64,000 nt of DNA, from NCBI GenBank assembly GCA_001972305.1, contig BDDD01006334.1, forward strand, positions 1 through 64,000, read 5' to 3'. The DNA comes from Cephalotus follicularis. Its lineage: Eukaryota; Streptophyta; Magnoliopsida; Oxalidales; Cephalotaceae. The notes beneath the pieces are model-generated. The model made no database searches and was not told the DNA's origin. It worked only from the letters and a program-made list of their open reading frames with translations. Within the stretch, counting starts at the first letter, position 1; every line of letters starts with the position of its first letter. A program made the position numbers and the translations under genes. Shown here one piece after another: positions 1-11,439 of this stretch.

Positions 1-870
1 GGTGGATAATGTTTATACTGAGATCACTGGGTGTCCTCGGCACTTATGCCGAGGAAGAATCCTCCTTATACCACTGTTTCACAGGTCAACAGGCTTCCTC
101 TGCCTTTACCTCATCAATCCTTGTCTCTTGAACACTTGTCAGTGTTTGCATTAGGACACGTGTCGCATCAGATTTAACTTGATTTTTTCCCATATCAGTA
201 GGTTTTGATAATTATTTTTCGTTTTCTTCTTTAATCGTTATTGGAGTTTTACACTTCTATAATTTTATTTAATAAAATATTTTTTTTTATTTTTAGTTTA
301 ATTCTTTATCATGTCTAATCTTTATTTATTTAATATTTGTTCTTTAATTTTGTTTATGGGTAACTATATGGATTTGATGAAGCCATGAAAGTATGAAAAA
401 TTGATAATTTTTATTAACCAACGTGTTTAATTTTATTAAATCATATGTTGAAATATTTATTTACATTATCTGAATTATTCATGTCATCTTTTATGTTCAT
501 ATGCGTAATTGTTGACGTTGTGATAAATTGATATTTTGTTTATCTAATGCAATACTCATAGGAAATATTTGTCTTTTGACCTTATCTCCTATTGACTTAA
601 TTCATTACACATGCAATTTAAAGGTTAATTTGATTAATAATTTGGATTGATTTCATGGTGGATTACATCCTTAAGTGCTTTTTATAATTTGAATTTATTT
701 TTATATTTTATAGAATAGTTAATTTTAAGATTTTGTTTTTATTATTTAGTTTGTTATTATTTATTAACGATAATTTTTGTTAATTCGTACACTCTGCCTA
801 AGTTAATAATTGATACTTTTAATGAACACACCTCATTGAGTTCAAGGTAATTTAAAATTCATGAAAAAGT
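1..870. other. AT-rich sequence, possible degraded Athila-type LTR
   Basis: No coding sequence is recognisable. The first 220 bases are less AT-rich and contain a perfect 8-bp stem at 35..54 (CCTCGGCA / TGCCGAGG with a CTTA loop). The rest is very AT-rich. Because a decayed Athila-like primer-binding site follows at 871, this stretch is plausibly the 3' part of an old LTR, but no terminal TG or partner LTR was found. Confidence 0.3.
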
Positions 871-892
871 TTTTTGTGTCGTTGTCGAGGAT
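871..892 (+). other. Decayed Athila-type primer-binding site and A-rich leader
   Basis: The sequence reads TTTTTGTGTCGTTGTCGAGG. This looks like the usual plant Ty3/Athila primer-binding stretch (TTGGCGCCGTTGCCGGGGA) after several C-to-T and G-to-A changes. It is followed by the A-rich leader (AATAAAATAAAA repeats near 955..985) typical of such elements. A matching gag fragment lies beyond the Copia-1 insertion at 9878. The match is by memory of the family, so confidence is moderate. Confidence 0.4.
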
Positions 893-1120
893 GTGACATG
901 TGATTAGTAATTTCTTTGTTAATTTATTCGAAGTGTTTTAGTTTTTCTTTAGTAAAAAAAATAATAAAATAAAATAAAAATAAAATAAATTTACGTTCTC
1001 TGAATAAGTGGTCTGCGTTAGTACCTCCTCTGTGTTTTTCAACGATTAAAGTGCATAAACTTTAAACAAACTCCAAACATTCTCTGCATAAGCTTTAAAA
1101 GAGTGGTCTGACGAAGCAAG

Positions 1121-3356
1121 TGTTAGATATAGTGACCCGACAAGCCATTGGATGGACTGTCGTTTTATATCTGTTCTTGTATGAAACAATCTTATTCCTT
1201 ATATATATGATGCGTGCTAATATGTTATGACTATATCATTTGTATTTCATCACTGAATTGAAGTAGTTTATTAATTACCTACTTATACTTGTGATGCCCT
1301 AACATAAGGTTGGATGCCTGGCATGGAGGCTGTGAGACTGATTACCTTATTCCTTATGTCAAATTAGTTCCAAGTCATAGGTTCACTTTGTGGGCATTAG
1401 TGAACCGGATAGACTTGAGCGTATGTTTCCTACTCATGGAATTGGAGGATGGATTCTCTCACTACCATTTGTGTTGAACACTAGGGCAAATACGGGGTGC
1501 GCGCTGGGAGCGTGTACACTGAACTGGACCCGCGTAGGAGACGCTATTTGGATAGTCGCTATTCTCGTGTCAGTAGTGACTCCTACTTGTTGCGGTTGTG
1601 TATAAGTGATGATCACTTAGCGAGTTCTTAAACTCGTCTGATCCTTAGACCTGAGCAACTACTCTATATTGTATGGAAAAGGTTATACTTTAATCTCCAC
1701 CTTACCAAGTCCTTACGCAGGGCTGGCAATCGGGTGGTCTTTGGGTATGATCGAATCTATACGAATATAAGTGAGTGCGCAATATGGGATTATCACACCT
1801 GAGCGAAGGTGATCGGCCCTATTATGATCTGATTATACTTTGGACTTATGAAATCATTGGTCAAGGTTGAGGTAGACTGGAAATTAGATTTCCAGAGAGT
1901 TTACCAAAGGTCCTAGTAATGATCAGATATTTTAGTCATTGAGGTATTATCTAGGTTGACACATATCCTTACCCTAGACCTCAATCGGGGCCAAACATGA
2001 CAAGGGATTATAGTACACGTGAACCGATGACTTAGAAAGTCTTGCGTTATGGCGGTGTGTAATAAATTATGGAAAATTAATTAGATTAAATTTTTATCTG
2101 AATAATATTAGATATTATTCTGAGAGCATTTAAATTGGTCTATGACCATTTAGAATGGCTAAACCGGACCCTAGGGGTATTTTGGTAATTTACAAATATC
2201 TCCGATTTTAACCAAGATTTTATAGGGTCCTGCCCAATAATGATTAGTTCTTTAATATGTTGGACATATTAAGTCTTGGTGTTAAATATCGGTTATGTGG
2301 ATTTTGCATTTTGTGGAAACACATATGTTTTATCTTACTTAACCAATATTCGAAGGGTACATGTTATCACTAAAAGAGTTAGACTCAAATTACCTCTCCT
2401 GCCAGGAAAGACGTCGACGCCTTTTGGGAAAAGCATCGACGCCTTTTGGGAAAAGCATCGACGCCTTCTGGGAAAAGCGTCAATGCCTTCTGGGAAGTGT
2501 CAACGCTTAACCCTTGTAAAGACGTCGATGTCTTTTAGAAAGCGTCGATGTTTTTAGTGCCACATTACATAAGCGTCGATGTCTTTTGGAAAGCATCGAC
2601 GTCTTTGAGCGGGACGTGCAACCTATGCACGAAATCACTTCGTGGGTACATTTTCTCTCTCATCTCCAGCGGTTATCTCCCATTCTTACATGTTATGGGA
2701 ACGTGAGGATCATGGCCACAGACTCCCTAGGAGTGAGGACCATGATCCTAAGTGAATGAGAGAGTGGGAGAGAGAAGGAGGAGGCTAGTGATAAGCATTT
2801 TCTACAGAAAATGTAAAGGAAGAGTTGAGTTTTTGCTAGGCAAGAGAAGTTCGGATTTCTCTCTGCAGATAGTGTTCCCTTCACTGTAATACACCAAGCA
2901 AGTGCTTATCTAGGGTGGATTGATTTTGACATCTTTGGTCAATATCAATTTACCTTTTCTAAGCTTAGAGTGAGAGAGAGAGAGAGTTCATACACTTTGT
3001 TCTTTGTTATTACTGGTTGGATTGCTTGTTGTTCCAGTGACTTGGAGAAGATTAAAGAGGGAATCTACTCAAGCGTGTAGCGGCAGAGAAAGAAGGAGCC
3101 TTCACCCGCTGGTATAATATCCTAGTCTCCTTCTCTTATTGCCATGCTTGTGTGTCACCGTTGTATGCTATGGTGACACCAATTCAATTATTGTGATGAT
3201 GTGGTGATCCATGTGGTCTGTGGACATGCCTTTTGGACTGTTTTTAGTTTTTATTGGGTGTTCTTCCGCTGTAATTTTGTATGATTTTGTTTTGTTCTAC
3301 ACCCTATATGCCTAAGTCCGTTTTTGGCTCCGGATTCGGTTTATCCGATTCCAACA
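1121..3356 (+). repeat. Copia-1 5' LTR (2,236 bp)
   Basis: It begins TGTTAGATAT and ends CCGATTCCAACA. It contains a cluster of GTCGAC-related repeats (2405..2610), a hairpin near 2708..2752, a GA tract (2974..2984) and a possible splice-donor-like GGTATAAT near 3112. A 71-codon open frame at 1390..1605 is also open in the other LTR, but it shows no recognisable domain and is not called as a gene. Confidence 0.93.
2405..2610 (+). repeat. GTCGAC-type repeat cluster in Copia-1 5' LTR
   Basis: About nine degenerate copies of GCGTCGACGC or its TpG/CpA variants lie at roughly 20 to 30 bp spacing. The first three (2411..2475) are near-identical 24-bp direct repeats, each an imperfect palindrome followed by CTTTTGGGAAAAG. 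The cluster recurs in the 3' LTR at 8789..8965 with one or two units missing, and in Copia-3 at 57330..57470 and 60365..60500. This is not a CRISPR array: the units are degenerate and there are no unique spacers. Confidence 0.8.
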
Positions 3357-3370
3357 GTAGTATCAGAGCG
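3357..3370 (+). other. Copia-1 primer-binding site
   Basis: TAGTATCAGAGCG directly follows the 5' LTR and differs by one base from the standard initiator tRNA-Met primer site TGGTATCAGAGC. Its position fixes the LTR end at 3356. Confidence 0.85.
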
Positions 3371-4540
3371 TCCCACATCATCCTTGATTGAATTTATGAC
3401 TTAGATGATGAACTGATTAACGGTTTAATTGATGGATATGTTTTATGATCAAACTAGATTTTCAAAGTGCCTTAGTGAAAATTGCATGAAATTGGATTTC
3501 ACTGTGTTAAAGTCCTGGGGATTTTGTTTTAATGTGTTTAGAATTATGTTTAGAACATGCATAGTACAGTTTGGATTGCCAAATTGGAATGCCAAAGTCT
3601 AAACCATTATTTTTCTGCATTTTTCGAAATGCAGTTTCTGCCTAGGGGGCATAAGCATCGACGCTCTTGAAACGCGTCGATGTCTTGTTCATCAGTTCCC
3701 AGGAAACGCGTCAATGTTCTTGATAAACGTCAATGCCTTGTTCATCAGTTCCCAGGAAACGCGTCGATGTTCTTGTTAAACGTCACGCCTTTTTCAACAG
3801 TTTTCATGAAATTCATTGACCCCTTCTGGGAAGCGTCGACGTCTTTATAAAAAAAAAACTGTTTTTTAATAAAATTGGATTTTATACATTTTTGCACTTA
3901 GAAAATCAAAAATCATTGCTTGATTTAGTGGGAGTTTGATCAGTTAACAATCCTTAAATTAAATTGTATAATTAGTTATTATTTATGGCATTTGTTTTAT
4001 TTGTGTTTTATAATATTGGATATTATATAAGTCTTATGCACAATGGATGGCCCGAAAAAAGGACATTGACCTAGTTTATGGTTTTCTATGTATGGATGGA
4101 TGTTATTTATTTATTATTTTAAAGGTTTGTAATATGGTGCCTGCGTGAACCATTTATTTTTCCTTACTTTTGTTATTTCTCCTTGTAACTTTTAAATGTA
4201 ATTTTCTTTTCAAAATGTAAAGTACTTTTATGTAAAAGAAGACCTTACAAGGAGAGATGGTTGAAAGGAGAAATGGAGTACAAGACTTTTGAAGGCCATG
4301 AATGCATGGTTTTTGTTGTAATAAATAGTTTTTAATATCTTAACACCTAGGAAGACCTAGTAGTGATTTTGGGCTCAAGTCACTACTACTAATGTCCTTG
4401 CCAATCCATTGACATATTTTAGAAATATGTCCAAGGTGCATAAGATACACGTCTTGCATGCTAAGCCATAATTAATTGGAATTGGCTAATACAACCAATG
4501 AATTAATTAATGGTTCGGTATTTAAAACTTGAGACCGCAA
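3371..4540 (+). other. Copia-1 non-coding leader in place of gag
   Basis: About 1.2 kb without any gag, zinc-knuckle or protease signature. A second GTCGAC-type cluster lies at 3650..3845. From about 3880 to 4510 the sequence closely matches the leader of Copia-3 (58790..59400), including the GGTGCCTGCGTG and CTTGCCAA..CCATTGACATATT stretches. This suggests an established non-coding interior shared by both copies rather than a recent local deletion. Confidence 0.7.
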
Positions 4541-4544
4541 ATTT

Positions 4545-7503
4545 CCTCACTTTAATAATAAGTCTTAACGTAGGAACCCATAGAGTGGTTCCCCGTGGCC
4601 TTCCACAATTTTCGTTGAGTAGTGTTCCTAGGTTGTTGGTTTGTCATGCTTTATGATGTTACTTTATGTAATGGTTATGTATTGACACTTGATCCATGTT
4701 ATTTCATTTCAAACATTGTAAGGAATATTATAAGTGTTTCATACTTATGTAATTTGGGCTTGGAGCTCAGATTCCAAGACATTCAATGTTTTGTTTATTC
4801 TGACAATGTTTGTGTCGGTAATGGTTTTATCGACAATGGATTATTTGTCATAAATACTGCACAATCCAAAGTCCTATCCATAGAGCACAGTAATAAGAAA
4901 AGACAAAGAGAAACTGAGCTAAATAAAACCTATACTTGGCATTGTAGACTTGGTCATCTTAGTGATGCTAGACTATCGCAGTTGGTTAAGGATGATCTAC
5001 TTGATATCCAGGACTTAGAGTCCTATCCAACTTGTGAATCCTGTTTATTGGGAAAGATGATCAAATCACCCTTCTCTATGGTTATGTGTATCTGATGAAA
5101 CACAAGTCAGAATCCTTTGAGAAATTTAAGGAGTTCAGACTTGAAGTAGAAAAACAAACAGGTAAATCCATTAAAATACTTCGGTCGGACTGAGGTGGAG
5201 AATACTTGTCAGCTGAATTCCTAGGTTATCTTAGAGATAATGGAATTTATCTCAGTGGACTCCTCCTGAAACACCACAGTATAATGGTGTGTCCAAAAGG
5301 AGGAATCGGACTTTGTTAGACATGGTTCGATCGATGATTTCTTTTACTGACCTTCCTGCCTATCTCTGGGGTTATGTCCTAGATACAGCTGCTTATATCT
5401 TGAATCAGATTCCTTCAAAATATGTGCCTTCTACTCTATACCAGGTATGGTCAGGGAGGAAACCCAGCCTGAGCCATTTGAAGGTTTGGGGCTGTCCTGC
5501 TTATGTCAAGAGGATTGACGCAGATAAGCTGGAAGCGCGGTCGGACCGTTGCAGGTTTGTGGGGTATCCTAAAGAAACAAAAGGATACTACTTCTACCAC
5601 CCTAGCGAACAAAAGATATTTGTTTCCCGAAATGCTGTGTTCCTAGAGAAGGAATACCTTATTGAAGGAAACAGTGAGAGTAAGGTGGAACTCAAGGAGT
5701 TGCCATAGGTAGAAACTACACAGAAGATGGAGGAGTTGGAGGTTAGACCTTCAACAGACACAGCTGAGATTGGATCTCAGGCTGAGAATGGTTCTCAGTT
5801 AGGCAGAGCTCTTTTGAGGAGATCAGGCAGAATTCCATTAGCACCTGAGAGGTATGGTTTCCTCATTGATGGCACTGATGAGATAAACGTCATTGAAGAT
5901 GACGAGTCTGCCAGCTACTTAGAGGCAGTACAAGGCACTGAATCTGAAGCATGGCTAGGAGCCATGAAATCCGAAATGGATTCCATGTACTCTAACCAAG
6001 TATGGAATTTGGTTGAAGCACCCGAAGGCATAGTGCCTATTGGCTGCAAATGGATCTTCAAGAAGAAGATGAATGCAGATGGAAAAATTGAGACTTATAA
6101 AGCTCGATTAGTGGCAAAAGGGTATAGGCAATGACATGGAGTCGACTATACTGAAACTTTCTCACTTGTAGCCATGCTTAAATCCATTAGGATTTTGCTT
6201 GCTATTACCGCTCATTATGATTATGAGATATGACAAATGGATGTCAAAACGGCATTCTTAAATAGACGTCTTGAAGAGGATATTTATATGTCCCAACCCG
6301 AGGGGTTTACATCTTCCGAGCACCCGCACATGGTGTGCAAGCTCGAACGGTCCATCTATGGACTAAAGCAAGCATCTCGTAGCTGGAATCTACGTTTTGA
6401 TGAAGCAGTCAAAGCTTTTGACTTCGTTAAAAATGTAGATGAGCCCTGTGTTTATCGAAAGCAAGAGGGACCTAGTATCACTTTCTTAGTGCTATATGTA
6501 GATGATATTCTACTCATTGGGATTGATGTGGGGATGTTATAGTCTGCAAAGATATGGCTAACTAAGAATTTTTCCATGAAGGATTTGGGAGAAGCGACCT
6601 ATATACTGGGTATTAGGATCTTCAGGGATAGATCCAATAGGTTGCTTGGGCTTTTCCAAAGCCAGTACATCAGCAAGGTGCAGAAGAGGTTTAGCGTGGA
6701 GAATTCCAAGAGAGGCCTATTGACAATAGGTGAAGGAATTCATCTTTCTCAAACTATGTCTCCTCAGACATCTGAAGAGAGAGCACGCATGAGTCGGATA
6801 CCTTATGCTTCGGCAGTAGGGTCGATCATGTATACCATGTTATGTACTAGGCCTGATGTCGCACTTGCCCTGGGTATGGCAAGTCGTTTTCAGTCTGATC
6901 CAGGTGAGAAGCACTGGGAAGTGGTCAAGGGAATCTTGAAGTACCTTAGAAGGACTCAGGATATGTTCTTGATCTATGGAAAAGATAGTGAGCTGAAATT
7001 GGAGGGCTTTACAGACTCCAGTTTTGATAGCGATCCGGATGATCACAAATCTGTCTCTGGGTACGTTTTTGTACTCAATGGTGGAGCTGTGAGCTGGCGC
7101 AGTTCTAAGCAAAGGACTATTGCAGATTCTACCACAGAAGCCGAGTACATAGCAGCCTCAGATGCCACCAAGGAGGGTGTATGGATGCGCAAGTTCATTA
7201 CTGACCTAGGAGTTGTTCCGTCCATTATTAGTCCAGTTGTAATATACTGTGATAATAATGGGGCTGTAGCACAAGCCAAGGAACCACAGTCTCACCAGCG
7301 ATCCAAACACATCGAGCGGCGCTATCATTTAATCCGTGAGATTATTGGTAGGGGAGATATACAACTAGAGAGGGTCTCCTCATAGTAGAACACAGCAGAT
7401 CTATTGACCAAGGCAATGGGCACCAAGGCTCTGGAGCATCATCGTGGGACGATGGGTCTAGGCTATAGGAGTTCATGGCTTGAGGGTCAAGTGGGAGTTT
7501 GTT
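4545..7503 (+). pseudogene. Copia-1 pol remnant (pre-integrase, INT, RT, RNase H)
   Basis: Decayed copia polyprotein. In order: a pre-integrase zinc region (WHCRLGHLSD, then CESCLLGKM, near 4935..5065); integrase with a deletion just after it, then GGEYL (about 5198..5215) and KRRNRTLLDMVRSM; the conserved integrase tail with GCPAYVK; reverse transcriptase with CKWIFKKK, MDVKTAFLN and YVDDILLIG (6498..6524); and RNase H with SWRSSKQ, EAEYIAAS and YCDNNGA. Stops at about 5191 (RSD*GGEY), 6132 (GYRQ*HG), 6232 (EI*QMD), 6540 and 7384 break it. Most fit single C-to-T or G-to-A changes, as expected of methylated, silenced copies. The frame ends at the TGT TAG that forms the start of the 3' LTR. 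It is non-functional. Confidence 0.9.
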
Positions 7504-9710
7504 AGATATAGTGACCCGACAAGCCATTGGATGGACTGTCGTTTTATATCTATTCTTGTATGAAACAATCTTATTCCTTATATATATGATGCGTGCTAAT
7601 ATGTTATGGCTATATCACTTGTATTTCATCACTTAATTAAAGTAGTTTATTAATTACCTACTTATACTTGTGATGCTCTGACATAAGGTTGGATGCCTGG
7701 CATGGAGGCTGTGAGACTGGTTACCTTATTCCTTATGACAAATTAATTCCAAGTCATAGGTTCACTTTGTGGGCATTAGTGAACCGGATAGACTTGCGCG
7801 TATGTATCCTACTCATGGAATTGGAGGATGGATTCTCTCACTACCATTTGTGTTGGACACTAGGGCAAATACGGGGTGCGCGCTAGGAGCATGTACACTG
7901 AACTGGACCCGCGTAGGAGACGCTATTTGGATAGTCGCTATTCTAGTGTCAGTAGTGACTCCTACTTGTTGCGGTTGTGTATAAGTGATGATCACTTATC
8001 GAGTTCTTAAACTCGTCTGATCCTTAGACCTGAGCGACTACTCTATATTGTATGGACACGGTTATGCTTTGATCTCCACCTTACCCAGTCCTTAGGCAGG
8101 GCTGGCAATCGGGTGGTTTTGGGTATGATCGAATCTATACGAATATAAGTGAGTGCGTAATATGGGATTATCACACCTGAGCGAAGGTGATCGGACCTAT
8201 TATGATCTGATTATACTTTGGACTTATGAAATCCTTGGCCAAGGTTGAGGTAGACTGGAAATTAGATTTCTGAAGAGTTTACCAAAGGTCCTAGTAATGA
8301 TCAGATATTTTAGCCATTGAGGTATTATCTAGGGTTGACACATATCCTTACCATAGACCTCAATCGGGACCAAGCATGACAAGGGATTATAGTACACGTG
8401 AACTGATGACTTAGAAAGTCTTGCGTTATGACGGTGTGTAATAAATTATGAAAAATTAATTAGATTAATTTTTTATCTGGATAATATTAGATATTATTCT
8501 GAGAGCATTTAAAATTGTCTAGGGCCATTTAGAATGGCTAAACCGAACCCTAGGGGTATTTTGGTAATTTATAAACACCTCCGATTTTAACCTAGATTTT
8601 ATAGGGTCCCTGCCCAATAATGATTAGTTCTTTAATATGTTGGACACATTAAGTCTTGGTGTCAAATATCGGTTATGTGGATTTTGTATTTTGTGGAAAC
8701 ACATATGTTTGATCTTACTTAACCAATATTCGAAGGGTACATGTTATCACTAAAAGAGTTAGACTCAAATTACCTCTCCTGCCAGGAAAGGCGTCAACGT
8801 CTTTTGGGAAAAGCGTCGACTCCTTCTGGGAAAAGCGTCAATGCCTTCTGGGAAGTGTCAACGCTTAACCCTTGTAAAGACTTCATTGTCTTTTAGAAAG
8901 CGTCGATGTTTTTAGTGCCACATTACATAAGCGTCGATGTCTTTTGGAAAGCATCGACGTCTTTGAGTGGGACGTGCAACCTATGCACGAACTCACTTCG
9001 TGGGCACGTTTTCTCTCTCATCTCCAACAGTTATCTCCCATTCTTGCATGTTATGGGAACGTGGGGATCATGGCCACAGACTCCCTAGGAGTGAGGACCA
9101 TGATCCTAAGTGAATGGGATAGTGGGAGAGAGAAGGAGGAGGCTAGTGATAAGCATTTTCTGTAGAAAATGTAAAGGAAAAGTTGAGTTTTTGCTGGGCA
9201 AGAGAAGTTCGGATTTCTCTCTGCAGATAGTGTTCCCTTCACTGTAATACACCAAGCAAGTGCTTATCTAGGGCAGATTGATTTTGACATCTTTGGTCAA
9301 TATCAATTTACCTTTTCTAAGCTTAGTGAGAGAGAGATAGTTCATACACTTTGTTCTTTGTTATTACTGGTTGGATTGCTTGTTGTTCCAGTGACTTGGA
9401 GAAGATTAAAGAGGGAATCTACTCAAGCGTGTAGCGGCAGAGAAAGAAGGAGCCTTCACCCGCTGGTATAATATCCTAGACTCCTTCTCTTATTGCCATG
9501 CTTGTGTGTCAACATTGTAAGCTATGGTGACACCAATTCAATTATTGTGATGATGTGGTGATCCATGAGGTCTGTGGACATGCCTTTTGGACTGTTTTTA
9601 GTTTTTATTGGGTGTTCTTCCGCTGCAATTTTGTATGATTTTGTTTTGTTCTACACCCTATATGCCTATGTCCGTTTTTGGCTCCGGATTCGGTTTATCC
9701 GATTCCAACA
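7500..9710 (+). repeat. Copia-1 3' LTR (2,211 bp)
   Basis: It matches the 5' LTR end to end (TGTTAGATATAG to GATTCCAACA) and is preceded by the purine tract AAGTGGGAGTT. A GTCGAC-type cluster lies at 8789..8965, slightly shorter than in the 5' LTR. The 5 bases after it (CGAGT) do not duplicate those before the 5' LTR (GCAAG). Confidence 0.93.
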
Positions 9711-10173
9711 CGAGTGGTCTGGTCTATTTTTAATCCGTGTTCTCTGACTTAGTTGTGGTCTGCATTAGAGCCTTCTCGGCATTTCTTCGTGGCTTTCACG
9801 TGTAGTATCCTTAGTTTATGAGCGACTGGGTTCGTGGTCAAAATCATCGTCTTGAAAGAGTTAACCAACCAGCAACCATGGCTGACAAACGACCCATCCA
9901 AACTCTGAGCGATATTCTATCCTACGAGGACAACGCAACCATCCTGTATTTTGTTGCCTACACCTAGAGGGAACAATTTTGAGTTAAAATCTCAGTTTAT
10001 TAGCATTCTCCCTCACTTTCATGGTTTACCCAATGAGGATGCATATCTCTTCCTTCGCGAGTTCAAAGAGGTATGCAACCTCATGAAACTCCTACAATTA
10101 TTTGACGATGCTATTAAATTGATATTTATAAACTTTTCTCTCAATGAAGGAGCTAAGAAGTGCCTCTATAGTT
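9711..10173 (+). pseudogene. Ty3/gypsy (Athila-like) gag fragment
   Basis: A start at 9878 gives MADKRPIQTLSDILSYED and, after a frameshift near 9950, continues in the frame from 9951. That frame contains NFELKSQFISILPHFHGLPN, EDAYLFLREFKEVCNLM and DDAIKLIFINFSL. This is the characteristic N-terminal half of the retrotransposon gag domain of Athila-like elements. Similarity stops near 10173 (KKCLYSF), where a GTCGAC-type repeat cluster begins. With the PBS-like site at 871 it is probably one element whose leader was split by Copia-1. It is frameshifted and truncated. Confidence 0.75.
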
Positions 10174-10644
10174 TTCAGCGTCAACGCCATGAAGAGCATG
10201 TGTTGACGCCGTGTACAGCTAGTACTGGTCGTCGATGCCATGCAGAGCATGCGTCGACACCTTCTAAACCAGGGACTTACGCTTCGACGCCATGGAGAGC
10301 ATGCGTTGATGCCGTGTGTAGCTGAAGTCACTGGGCGTTAACGCCATGAAGAGCATGCGTTGATGCCATGGTTGTCATGAAAAACCAAAGACTTACGCGT
10401 TGACGCCATTTTGTTTGTGCGTCGATGCTTATATGGAATGAGACAACGCGCCTGTTTCATCTTATCGTTAGCGTTGACGCGTAGATAAGATGAGACGCAT
10501 GGCGTTGATGCCATGACAAGCTGATGCACGGCATCTCACCTGACTTGAGAGAAGTTGGTGTGACTTTTGGGATAAAGTGGAGAGAGAATTCAAAGTCTAT
10601 AAATAGCTAAAGACAAGAGGTCAAAGCTTACACAACACACTTTA

Positions 10645-10704
<60 letters not shown>

Positions 10705-11439
10705 GTCTCTCTTCTTTCTGCTGCTATCGTACGTGTCGACGTCATCGCCTACGCGTTGACGCCCAAAACGCCTGGTTCATTTTGTAGCCATTTTCAACCC
10801 TCCTTTCACCACTCAAAATTCATAATAGGTGGAGATAACTTGTACACTGCATCTTATCTTTACCTAGAGTGATTTAGTGTAGGATAAACACTTGGCTTGC
10901 ATCCTTGATCTTCCTTTTCCGTGTCTTAAGGAGGAGCTTTGGAGTTCTTGGATTCAAGGGTAGAGGGAGCTTGACTTGAAGGAAGGAGTCTTCACCTTGG
11001 TAAGAATCTCTTCTCTTCTTGTTCTTGTGGTTGTGGCAGCGGGTTGTAGCTTGGGTTAGAGAACCCTAGCCGAACCCCCTTTCCCCTTTGGTGGTTTCCT
11101 TGCCATCCCTTAGGGTTAGGGATGTTTGGGTTCGGGTTGGTTGGACTTATGGCTAGGGTTTGTGTGTTACCTTGTGAGCCATTTCTTGGAGTTTATTTCT
11201 AGGGTTTACGGCAACCCTATTGTTTCAACCCGGTTTACCCTATGCTTGGTTTTGGGTTTCGGTTTGATTGGTTGTTTAATTAGGGTTCATTGGCACTCAT
11301 TAGGACAATTTGGACTTAGATTAGGACATCCCATTTCTTGAGGATTAATCAATTGGATGAAATTTAAAATTAATTGACCATAAACCCTAATGTCTAAATT
11401 GGTTGTCGTTTTTCGCTGCGCTTGAGCCCGTTCCCAACA
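10174..11439 (+). repeat. LTR-like sequence with GTCGAC cluster, TATA box and CT tract
   Basis: The first 360 bases hold many copies of GCGTTGACGCC-type repeats, often paired with CATGAAGAGCATGCG. TATAAATAGC lies at 10598..10607, followed by a (TC)n tract at 10649..10700 and another dyad at 10735..10760. The segment GGAGTCTTCACCTTGGTAAG (10987..11006) resembles GGAGCCTTCACCCGCTGGTA in the Copia-1 LTR, so the two may be distant relatives. It ends TTCCCAACA at 11439, and the next base starts sequence that also occurs at 13334. The left boundary is not certain. Confidence 0.5.
10649..10700 (+). repeat. (TC)n microsatellite
   Basis: About 26 uninterrupted TC units lie about 45 bp downstream of the TATAAATA box. 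Pyrimidine tracts at this position are common in the transcribed leaders of plant LTRs. Confidence 0.95.

Larger units (their letters stand above)
1121..9710 (+). mobile_element. Copia-1: Ty1/copia LTR retrotransposon, gag-less and decayed
   Basis: The element is bounded by two long LTRs (1121..3356 and 7500..9710), each starting TGTTAGATATAG and ending GATTCCAACA. A tRNA-iMet type primer-binding site follows the first LTR and a purine tract (AAGTGGGAGTT) precedes the second. The interior holds a 1.2-kb non-coding leader and then a broken pol running from GAG-pre-integrase through integrase and reverse transcriptase to RNase H. No gag, zinc knuckle or protease is present, so it could not move unaided. 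The flanking 5-mers (GCAAG and CGAGT) do not form a clean target-site duplication. The two LTRs differ by roughly 3 to 4% over the first 290 bases by eye. Confidence 0.93.

Noticed and set aside
1390..1616. 71-codon frame and an opposing 60-codon frame, open in both Copia-1 LTRs
   Set aside because: LTR pairs derive from one template, so conservation between them is expected. There is no domain, and the region is deleted in the Copia-3 5' LTR.
2405..2610. CRISPR-like array
   Set aside because: Repeats are degenerate palindromes with no unique spacers and no cas genes, in a plant nuclear context.
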